In this document: piece after piece, positions 7,354 to 12,911 of the stretch | Numbering within the stretch: position 1 is the first letter of the stretch | Layout of the letters: the number at the start of each line of letters is the position of its first letter | Origin: Ruminococcaceae bacterium UBA3451 | Lineage (GTDB): Bacteria > Bacillota > Clostridia > Oscillospirales > Acutalibacteraceae | Direction: 5' to 3' | NCBI GenBank assembly: GCA_002378845.1 | Contig: DFRY01000048.1 | Span: 1-12,911, forward strand | DNA length: 12,911 nucleotides | Program-made: the position numbers and the translations under genes | The notes under the pieces: generated by a model | The model's database searches: none | The model's input: the letters and a program-made list of their open reading frames with translations, nothing else | Told to the model about the DNA's origin: nothing

Positions 7354-8094
7354 TTACCACCACTTAATCAAATCGGTAATTCGATTCCGAACTTCGATAA
7401 ATTCCGGCGAAACAATGTCGCGCGGGCGCGTAAAGTTTTCCACGACGCACTCTTTAATGGAAGTCGGCTTGTTTGTCAGCACAAGAATTCGGTCGCCAAG
7501 GTACACCGCTTCTTCAATATTATGGGTGATAAAAATAACCGTGGTATTTGTCTGTTTGCACAGACGAACCACTTCATCTTCCAGTTTAAATCTTAAATTT
7601 GTGTCCAGCTGCCCATATGGCTCATCCATCAAAAGCAATTCCGGCTGTGTTGCAAACGCTCTGGCGATAACCACCCTTTGCAGCATACTCGCAGACAACT
7701 GGCGGGGGTAATAATTTTCGAATTCTTTCAGTCCCACCAGTTCAAGGGCAGCATCCACTTTTTTATCAATATCTTTATAGTCCTGCTTAATTTCCAGACC
7801 AAACCGTACGTTCTTTCGCACTGTGAGCCATTCCATCGCGGAATATTCCTGAAAGATATAGGTGATATTCTGCTTCTGCAAATCGACCGGTTCCCCATTA
7901 AACAAAATCGTTCCCGCCGTGGGTTCGTATAAATGAGTAAGGCTGTTAAGAAATGTGGTTTTGCCACAGCCTGTAGGGCCGACAATGCAGAGGAATTCCC
8001 CTTCGTACACGTCAAACGAAATATTGTCCAGTACAAGTAAATCGCCAAACTTTTTGGTCAGATTGTTAACTTTTACTTTAATTTTATTATCCAT
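7354..8094 (-). CDS. ABC transporter ATPase A, TauB/SsuB-like, degenerate signature motif
   Basis: ATP-binding subunit of 246 residues for an import system of the nitrate/sulfonate/taurine class. Walker A is canonical, GPTGCGKT (39-46). The Q-loop Gln is at 82, Walker B LLLMDE ends at Glu158, the D-loop is GQLD, and the switch His is at 191 (THNIEEA). The signature motif reads LSASM (133-137) in place of the usual LSGGM/Q, so it is degenerate. It sits 18 bases after ATPase B; GGAGG six bases before the ATG supports the start. The partner ATPase has the opposite pattern (good signature, altered Walker A and switch), so the two probably form a heterodimer. Substrate is inferred as organosulfur only from family and neighbours. 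Confidence 0.95.
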   Translation of the reverse strand: MDNKIKVKVNNLTKKFGDLLVLDNISFDVYEGEFLCIVGPTGCGKTTFLNSLTHLYEPTAGTILFNGEPVDLQKQNITYIFQEYSAMEWLTVRKNVRFGLEIKQDYKDIDKKVDAALELVGLKEFENYYPRQLSASMLQRVVIARAFATQPELLLMDEPYGQLDTNLRFKLEDEVVRLCKQTNTTVIFITHNIEEAVYLGDRILVLTNKPTSIKECVVENFTRPRDIVSPEFIEVRNRITDLIKWW

Positions 8095-8112
8095 TGTTAA
8101 CCTCCGCCTGTG

Positions 8113-8886
8113 TTAAACGCCGCTGTCGATGGCATTTGAAATTTCCTGCCGAAGCTTTAAGAATTCCGGATCCACAATATTTCTTGGCCTTGGCAGATCG
8201 ATTTTGTATTCGGCGTTGACTTTACTCGGGCAGTTCGTAAGAAGAATAATCCGGTCCGCAAGAAACAGAGCTTCTTCTATATTATTTGTAACAAAAACGA
8301 CGGTCTTTTTTTCATTCAGCCAGATTTTTTCCAGCGATTCCTGCATCATGTAGCGTGTTTGCGCATCAAGATGGCCGAACGGCTCATCCATCAGCAAAAC
8401 ATCCGGGTCATTGCAGTATGCTCTGGCAATACCGACCCGCTGCTTCATTCCGCCGGAAAGCTGAACGGGATAGCTGTTTTCAAACCCCTTCAGCCCAACC
8501 AAATCAATGAAATGCTGTGTATCTTTTTCCCGTTTTTCTTTCAGGATATTTCTGGTTTTCGGACCGTACTCGACATTTCCTTTGACGGTAAGCCAAGGGA
8601 AAAGCGCTGTTGTCTGGTAAACCACGGCTCTGCTGCAGTCCGGTTTAGCTACCTGGTTTCCGTTGTGAAGGATCTCGCCTTCCGTTGTTTTTTCTATTCC
8701 GGCCAGCATATACAAAAGTGTGGTTTTCCCGCACTGACCGGGGCCAAACAGTACAAGAAATTCATTTTCCTTTACATCAAAGTTTAAATTATCAAGTACC
8801 TTAAGTTCTTTTCCTTTTGTATAAAAGCTCTTTGAAACATTGCCGCACGACATTTTCTTGTCTGTCATTTTCCTTGTCTGTTCCAT
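8113..8886 (-). CDS. ABC transporter ATPase B, TauB/SsuB-like, altered Walker A and switch motif
   Basis: Second ATP-binding subunit, 257 residues. The signature LSGGMKQR (143-150), Walker B LLMDE ending at Glu168, Q-loop Gln91 and D-loop GHLD are intact. Walker A reads GPGQCGKT (48-55), with Gln where the consensus has Gly, and the switch histidine is replaced by Asn201 (FVTNNIEEA). The C-terminal LPRPR is typical of SsuB/TauB proteins. The start at 8886 overlaps the permease gene by 22 bases and is supported by AAAGGAG nine bases upstream. An ATG at 8868 would give an ATGA overlap but has its Shine-Dalgarno too close. The overlap implies translational coupling with the permease. A misread is unlikely because several independent motifs differ while the frame stays intact. 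Confidence 0.95.
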   Translation of the reverse strand: MEQTRKMTDKKMSCGNVSKSFYTKGKELKVLDNLNFDVKENEFLVLFGPGQCGKTTLLYMLAGIEKTTEGEILHNGNQVAKPDCSRAVVYQTTALFPWLTVKGNVEYGPKTRNILKEKREKDTQHFIDLVGLKGFENSYPVQLSGGMKQRVGIARAYCNDPDVLLMDEPFGHLDAQTRYMMQESLEKIWLNEKKTVVFVTNNIEEALFLADRIILLTNCPSKVNAEYKIDLPRPRNIVDPEFLKLRQEISNAIDSGV

Positions 8887-9650
8887 ACGAGAAGTCTCCT
8901 TTCCAAGATTCGCATTCCTGTGGCCAGAATAAAACCGACTATGCCGATTGCCAACATTCCGACAATCATTTGCGACATGTCATTTACCTGCTGACCCGCA
9001 ATAATTACCCAGCCGATTCCATAGGAGGAACGAATCATTTCTGCAGCAAGCATAGTCATCCATGCATTGGACAACGCAACCTGCGCGCCGGAGAAAATCT
9101 GAGGAACAGAAGATGGCAGTACGATTTTAAAGAAAAGCTGATTATTTGTGGAACCGAGCATACGCGCGGCACCAATCAGCTGTTTGTCTGTTTTGGTTGA
9201 TCCCGCATACGCATTCAAGGTAAACGGAACAAAAGATGCGATAAATATCAGGAAATATTTTGAATTTTCCTCAATTCCAAGCCAAAGTATGGAAAGGGGA
9301 ATCCATGCAAGTGGCGCAATCGGGCGAATAAAATCGAATAGCGGCTTAAAAATTGCTCTTACATATTCGAACCACCCCATCGTCAGCCCTAACGTAACGC
9401 CAAGAACTGCGGCAAGGAAATATCCCACAAGTACACGGGACAGGCTCCACAGAATATGCCCGAAAACAGTATAGGGCCCCATGGGCACAACCATCGATCT
9501 GAAAAATCTAACAATTACGGTAAACGGCCCCGGGAAACGGGTAGTTCCCGTAAGCTGCACCGCGATTTGCCAGGCAGCAAGGAGAAAAACAAAAGAAACA
9601 ATTCCATAAAAAATGCTTTCAAATTTTTCATTATGCAAAACTTTTTTCAT
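8865..9650 (-). CDS. ABC transporter permease B, TauC/SsuC-like
   Basis: Inner-membrane permease of 261 residues with about six hydrophobic segments. The EAA-type coupling loop is visible as GAARMLGSTNNQLFFKIVLP (160-179), followed by the family's AW-x-TMLAAEM segment (196-205). It belongs to the BPD_transp_1 permeases of nitrate/sulfonate/taurine importers. The start lies one base after the upstream permease stop, and its GGAGGAG ribosome binding site is made of that gene's last codons, so translation is coupled. It is a diverged paralogue of the preceding permease, which suggests a heterodimeric channel matching the two different ATPases. Confidence 0.95.
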   Translation of the reverse strand: MKKVLHNEKFESIFYGIVSFVFLLAAWQIAVQLTGTTRFPGPFTVIVRFFRSMVVPMGPYTVFGHILWSLSRVLVGYFLAAVLGVTLGLTMGWFEYVRAIFKPLFDFIRPIAPLAWIPLSILWLGIEENSKYFLIFIASFVPFTLNAYAGSTKTDKQLIGAARMLGSTNNQLFFKIVLPSSVPQIFSGAQVALSNAWMTMLAAEMIRSSYGIGWVIIAGQQVNDMSQMIVGMLAIGIVGFILATGMRILERRLLVWNRQGK

Positions 9651-9651
9651 G

Positions 9652-10434
9652 TTACTGTACTCCTCCCTTCACAAACTTCGCTTCCAGCAAGTCGATTAAC
9701 GTGGATAAAATAAAGCCGATAATACCGATTACAATCATGCCGACTACCACAATATCCGAGCGGATTAACAGGCGGCCCATTTGAATCATAAAGCCAAGCC
9801 CTTTGGATGAACCAAGCATTTCAGCAGCAAGAAGGGAGGTCCATGCCGCATTCAATGAAACCTTCATCCCGGTGAAAATAAAAGGAAGCGCTGTCGGTAT
9901 CGCTACTTTAAGCAAAATTCGAAAGCGTGAAGCTCCAAACGTTTGCGCCGTCCAAATGTGAACCGTATTGGTTGCTTTAATCCCGCTGTAGGCGTTGATA
10001 ACGCAGGGGATGAATGCGGACAGAAATACGATGGATGCTTCGGCTAATACGCCGATGCCCAGGAAAATAATCATAATCGGAATCCATGCAATGGGAGGAA
10101 TGGTACGCAGAAAGTCAAAAACAGGTTTAGCCAAAAGATCAAATTTCCGGTACCATGCCATAAGGATTCCTAACGGAATACCAATAACACACCCTAGGAA
10201 AAATCCTAACAAAGAAACCTGCAGGCTTGCAATAATATGTACACCCAAAGTGGAACCATCGGGAGCGGACTCACTGAATTTTGAGATTAATGTGGAGCAA
10301 ACCTTGATGGGAGAAGGAAGGGACGTTGGCGGTATAATTTTTAAAATACCTGTACAAAGCTGCCAGGCGGATAAAAATATCAAAACAGAAAGAATGGAAA
10401 TCAGCTTGAGCCGTAATTTTTTGTTGATATGCAT
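9652..10434 (-). CDS. ABC transporter permease A, TauC/SsuC-like
   Basis: Inner-membrane permease of 260 residues. It has an N-terminal membrane segment (about 10-30), then further helices. The coupling loop WTAQTFGASRFRILLKVAIP (161-180) is followed by AAWTSLLAAEMLGSSKGLGF (196-215), which matches the TauC/SsuC family. It should pair with permease B to form the membrane path. AAGGTGA five bases before the ATG is the likely ribosome binding site. It lies 86 bases after the binding-protein gene, with a stem-loop in the gap. Nitrate, taurine, alkanesulfonate, aryl sulfate and thiamine-precursor importers share this fold, so substrate rests on the neighbouring sulfatase. Confidence 0.95.
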   Translation of the reverse strand: MHINKKLRLKLISILSVLIFLSAWQLCTGILKIIPPTSLPSPIKVCSTLISKFSESAPDGSTLGVHIIASLQVSLLGFFLGCVIGIPLGILMAWYRKFDLLAKPVFDFLRTIPPIAWIPIMIIFLGIGVLAEASIVFLSAFIPCVINAYSGIKATNTVHIWTAQTFGASRFRILLKVAIPTALPFIFTGMKVSLNAAWTSLLAAEMLGSSKGLGFMIQMGRLLIRSDIVVVGMIVIGIIGFILSTLIDLLEAKFVKGGVQ

Positions 10435-10460
10435 TGTTTCACCTTCTGGTTATAATTTTA

Positions 10461-10494
10461 GGCTAGGTCAGACTGCAGACAGCCCTGCCTAGCC
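10461..10494 (-). other. Intercistronic stem-loop between binding-protein and permease genes
   Basis: GGCTAGG (10461-10467) pairs with CCTAGCC (10488-10494), and the stem continues inward as CAG/CTG past a one-base bulge, giving about 10 bp. Flanking ATAATT and AATTAT may extend it imperfectly. On the transcribed strand it is followed by TAAAATTATAA, not a T-run, so it is unlikely to be a full terminator. Such a structure after a binding-protein gene often protects the upstream mRNA and allows more binding protein than permease; that role is inferred here. Confidence 0.6.
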
Positions 10495-10520
10495 CATAAT
10501 TATTTAGATCACGATACTTT

Positions 10521-11606
10521 TTATTTTTTGTAAGCTGCAATCGCCTTCTGAAGAAGTTCCGGGCGAATATTATTAAAGACCTTTGTCAAATCATCCTGTG
10601 TAATTTGTTTTGTGGATGCATAGAACTCTGCCATACGTTTAAACGAAGCGGTTGTATCTGAATTTCTGAAATCATCCACGGTAAAGAACGGGCGCTTCAG
10701 AACCTGATCGCGAACGTTCTCCGGGGTAACTTCCTGACCGTTTGTTTTATACCAACCAATCATTGCGTTTAAAAGCGTGTCGCTGTCCTTAAATTCGTCT
10801 GCACAGCGCAGCATTTGTGTAAGAAGGGCAACCATAACTTTTTCGTTTGCGGGGTTATCGTAAAATTTACGGTTTACAACAAGGTTGTCATAATAAGGGC
10901 ATTTCGCGGAAGTCATGCTGACTGCGGAAACATAACCCTTTTTTAAGTAATCATCGGTAGTAGGATAAGCCGTCGCGGAAAAATCGCCCTGGCCGGAAAT
11001 GAATGCCTGGTATCCGGAAGGATGATCCATGTTTACCATCTTAATATCGGCTTCCGTAAGTCCCATAGCCTTTAAATAGGTATCAAGCAGGAGCTGGTGT
11101 CCGCTGCCGATTGGCAAAATAAAAGTTGCGCCTTTAATCGTCTCCGGGCTGCCGTACATATCGGGGTAATCCTGCAGATGGCCTTTTTCCTTTGCCATCT
11201 TGCTGTCGGCACGAATCATGAAATCAAGTCCCGCCGAGCTGTCTTCATGCGACATGAGGTGAACCGCGTCATACACGCTGCAGGACAATACTCCCGCCGC
11301 ACCGATTGTTGCGACATCCCATAAATTTGCACCGAGTGCCTCGTTCATCGGTGCGCCGCTCTGGAAAGTCGTCAGCTCAAGTTTAAACCCATTTTCTACA
11401 TCCCAGCCTTTTTGACTGATATAGTATAGCGGAAGACTTAATTGCTGTGGCATAACCGCAACCCGAATAATTTGAGGTTCTGATGTTGGTGAAGCAGTTG
11501 AATTTGCAGCGGCTTGTGAGGAAACTGCCGTAGTGGCATTCCCGCATCCTGCCATAGACAATGCCAGCAAGCACCCCACTAGGAACAGGCAAAGTGCTTT
11601 TTTCAT
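10521..11606 (-). CDS. Lipoprotein substrate-binding protein of the SsuA/TauA/NMT1 class
   Basis: Extracellular substrate-binding protein for the ABC importer, about 361 residues. It opens with a lipoprotein signal, MKKALCLFLVGC then LLALSMAGC, with lipidated Cys21, followed by a Ser/Ala/Thr-rich linker. The mature part begins RVAVMPQQLSLPLYYISQKG, typical of the NMT1/SsuA fold. The frame can open at ATG 11615, but the AAAGG there directly abuts that codon. The same AAAGGA lies eight bases before ATG 11606, so 11606 is chosen. It is the first gene of the operon, facing a divergent sensor gene. Family members bind sulfonates, taurine, aryl sulfates, nitrate or pyrimidine-like compounds; an organosulfate is favoured only because of the sulfatase. 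Confidence 0.93.
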   Translation of the reverse strand: MKKALCLFLVGCLLALSMAGCGNATTAVSSQAAANSTASPTSEPQIIRVAVMPQQLSLPLYYISQKGWDVENGFKLELTTFQSGAPMNEALGANLWDVATIGAAGVLSCSVYDAVHLMSHEDSSAGLDFMIRADSKMAKEKGHLQDYPDMYGSPETIKGATFILPIGSGHQLLLDTYLKAMGLTEADIKMVNMDHPSGYQAFISGQGDFSATAYPTTDDYLKKGYVSAVSMTSAKCPYYDNLVVNRKFYDNPANEKVMVALLTQMLRCADEFKDSDTLLNAMIGWYKTNGQEVTPENVRDQVLKRPFFTVDDFRNSDTTASFKRMAEFYASTKQITQDDLTKVFNNIRPELLQKAIAAYKK

Positions 11607-11983
11607 GAAAAACATCCTTTCAATTTTGATTTTTGGTTAAGTCAATTTCTGTGTATTATGATATACTGTCCTCAAAAAACTATCGATAAAAGTCTTGACT
11701 AAATAGCGCAATATTTTGACATACCCCTGTTCTTGTTCGAGAAGCCGGTAAAATAAATATAAATTATTTGACTTTTTATTGTTTGGTTGACAACTTTAAC
11801 GATTCTGTTTGTGTTTTCAACAAGAAACATTATAATTGTTAATAGTTATTACATAATTCAACTATACAATCCACTTTACAAGCGTTTCCCTTATAATTAA
11901 AAACAAATGATTGGCCTTATACGATTCTGCGTCTGCACTCATTTGGAAACCCAGTCCCCTATTGCTGAAGGAGGATTACCACT
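11607..11983. promoter_or_regulatory. Divergent AT-rich control region between ABC/sulfatase operon and sensor gene
   Basis: These 377 bases hold no gene I can support. On the plus strand there are two perfect TATAAT hexamers (11831-11836 and 11892-11897) upstream of the sensor start, but neither has a good -35 at 16-18 bases; the best is TTGTGT at 11809. On the minus strand CATAAT or TATCAT near 11655-11663 could be the -10 of the operon, again without a clear -35. A weak -35 would fit activator-dependent promoters. Repeated TTGAC boxes lie between (separate entry). No riboswitch or terminator was seen. Confidence 0.5.
11695..11791 (+). repeat. Four direct TTGAC boxes in the divergent promoter region
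   Basis: TTGAC occurs at 11695, 11716, 11768 and 11787 in the same orientation, three of them preceded by T or C and followed by A or T. The first pair is spaced 21 bases and the second 19, close to two helical turns. An inverted copy lies at 11641-11645. They may be binding sites for the response regulator partnered with the divergent sensor, but the boxes are short and the region is AT-rich. Confidence 0.35.
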
Positions 11984-12911
11984 GTGTACAGCATTAAAAA
12001 GCTACTTATTATCTCTGTTTCGTCCATGCTTATCATACTTACCGTTGCGCTTACTGTGGCGTGCGACTTGTTTTTTAAAAACACCATGCTTCAGGTATTA
12101 AGCGAAGACCACCAAAACAGTCTAAGCCTGATTTCACAAAAAACAGATTCTATGATCAACAGTGCAAACGCTATTTCAAATTTACTGTGCCGTGACGATA
12201 TTATTGTGGGCGCATTGCTGAGCGATGATATTTCGCTGTTGAATGTTCCTACCGTAAAGGCCCAAATCGATCAGACCTATACAAAATATTACGAGTCGTT
12301 CAAGCAGATTGACATGTATTTTCAAATTATGTGTATGGGTAAAAACGGATTTCTATATTCTTCCAAGCCAGACCATACGTTGTACGACTTTAAAAAAATG
12401 CAGTCCTACTCCTGGTTTACAAAAGCAATCGCCAATAAAACAGAGAGCTATATCAACACGAGTTTTAACGATTACAATGACAAATCGAAGCAAAACAGTT
12501 ATGCCATAGCTGTGGTAAGAAATATTTTCACCCAAAGCGGGGCTTATGCAGGCTCCATTATTGTATGCGTTCCGGAATCCATCATTAGCAATACATATAC
12601 AAATCTGGTTAGCAACTCGAATCGAATCTATGTTTTAGACGACCTTTCTGTCGCCATCTCCTGCAACGATAAAAGTAAATTAGGTACAGTTCCGTTTCAA
12701 TTGACCGATTACCGTTTTGTTCGCGGCTATAATAATTATTCCATATACGAATCGAACGACCAAAAATTTTTCAGCGCAAAATATAAATCCGCCGCCACCG
12801 GTTGGACTGTTTTCGAACAAATTCCGCTGGAAGACGTACTGTCGCCAATTAAGAAACTGATGTGGGGTACAATATACATTGCCATTTTAGGGTGTTTTAT
12901 TTCCATTATTA
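11984..12911 (+). CDS. Cache-domain membrane sensor, probable YesM-like histidine kinase (3' truncated)
   Basis: The frame is open from GTG 11984 to the window edge (309 complete codons), so only the sensor half is visible. GTG is chosen because AAGGAGG (11968-11974) lies nine bases before it. Layout: short cytosolic start MYSIKKLL; TM1 (about 6-28); an extracellular region of about 265 residues; and TM2 beginning near residue 295 (GTIYIAILGCFISII). The extracellular part resembles a double Cache sensor: helix with DSMINSANAISNLL, then KNGFLYSS, SYSWFTKAI, AIAVVRNIF and a membrane-near ATGWTVFEQIPLEDVL. This architecture is usual for YesM/LytS-type kinases of Firmicutes, which pair with AraC-type response regulators. 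The kinase part is not in view, so a diguanylate cyclase, chemoreceptor or AraC output cannot be excluded. Facing the ABC/sulfatase operon, it is a candidate regulator of it. Confidence 0.85.
   Translation, partial: MYSIKKLLIISVSSMLIILTVALTVACDLFFKNTMLQVLSEDHQNSLSLISQKTDSMINSANAISNLLCRDDIIVGALLSDDISLLNVPTVKAQIDQTYTKYYESFKQIDMYFQIMCMGKNGFLYSSKPDHTLYDFKKMQSYSWFTKAIANKTESYINTSFNDYNDKSKQNSYAIAVVRNIFTQSGAYAGSIIVCVPESIISNTYTNLVSNSNRIYVLDDLSVAISCNDKSKLGTVPFQLTDYRFVRGYNNYSIYESNDQKFFSAKYKSAATGWTVFEQIPLEDVLSPIKKLMWGTIYIAILGCFISII

Noticed and set aside
8866..8868. ATG giving a 4-base ATGA overlap as start of ATPase B
   Set aside because: Its AAGGA is only about two bases away, while ATG 8886 has AAAGGAG at nine bases; the longer form is preferred.
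8113..8886. ATPase B as a pseudogene because of Walker A and switch changes
   Set aside because: The frame is intact, translation is coupled to its neighbour, and the signature, Walker B, Q-loop and D-loop are conserved. The changes are complementary to those in ATPase A, which fits an asymmetric heterodimer better than decay.
11787..11836. TTGACA (11787) with TATAAT (11831) as a sigma-A promoter
   Set aside because: The hexamers match consensus but are 38 bases apart, far beyond the usual 16-18.
11877..11890. Catabolite-response (cre)-like site TACAAGCGTTTCCC
   Set aside because: The AAGCGTTT core is present, but about four of the defined consensus positions mismatch and the palindrome is poor.
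1..12911. CRISPR array, tRNA or rRNA, insertion sequence or phage gene
   Set aside because: No regularly spaced long repeats, no tRNA-like cloverleaf, no transposase or integrase motifs and no terminal inverted repeats were noticed on either strand.

Overview
The window looks like the chromosome of a motile anaerobic Firmicute, most likely a Clostridia member. Reasons: strong AAGGAGG-type ribosome binding sites, an oxygen-sensitive anaerobic sulfatase-maturing radical SAM enzyme closely matching the clostridial type, a Gram-positive lipoprotein binding protein, a clostridial-style c-di-GMP-I riboswitch, and a Cache-domain sensor of the YesM kind. The genus cannot be fixed from the sequence.

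Layout. (a) 1-1720, plus strand: the end of a sugar-catabolic operon made of a ribokinase-like PfkB kinase (5' cut by the window), a SIS-domain sugar-phosphate isomerase and a RbsD/FucU mutarotase. It closes with a strong intrinsic terminator at 1802-1834. This part is visibly more GC-rich than what follows. (b) 1870-3573, minus strand: a methyl-accepting chemotaxis protein. Its leader (about 3661-3770) holds a c-di-GMP-I riboswitch followed by an intrinsic terminator. (c) 3823-11606, minus strand: a tightly packed run read from high to low coordinates. It encodes a lipoprotein substrate-binding protein, two TauC/SsuC-type permeases, two TauB/SsuB-type ATPases, a cytosolic Cys-type sulfatase, its formylglycine-generating radical SAM enzyme, and a TauE/SafE anion exporter. 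(d) 11607-11983: a divergent AT-rich control region with repeated TTGAC boxes. (e) 11984 to the right edge, plus strand: the N-terminal sensor part of a membrane sensor protein, probably a YesM-like histidine kinase, cut off by the window.

How the genes may work together (inference). The ABC importer would bring in an organosulfur compound, most simply a sulfate ester because a sulfatase is encoded with it. The sulfatase has no signal peptide, so hydrolysis would happen in the cytosol after the radical SAM enzyme converts its CTPSR cysteine to formylglycine. TauE/SafE would export the released sulfate or sulfite. The divergent sensor is placed to control the operon. The chemoreceptor downstream, gated by c-di-GMP, could link substrate seeking to the motile state.

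The two most notable signals are the riboswitch-terminator in front of the chemoreceptor, with a visible alternative pairing that predicts an OFF switch, and the ABC ATPase pair. The ATPases carry complementary substitutions in Walker A, signature and switch motifs, predicting one intact and one degenerate ATP site.
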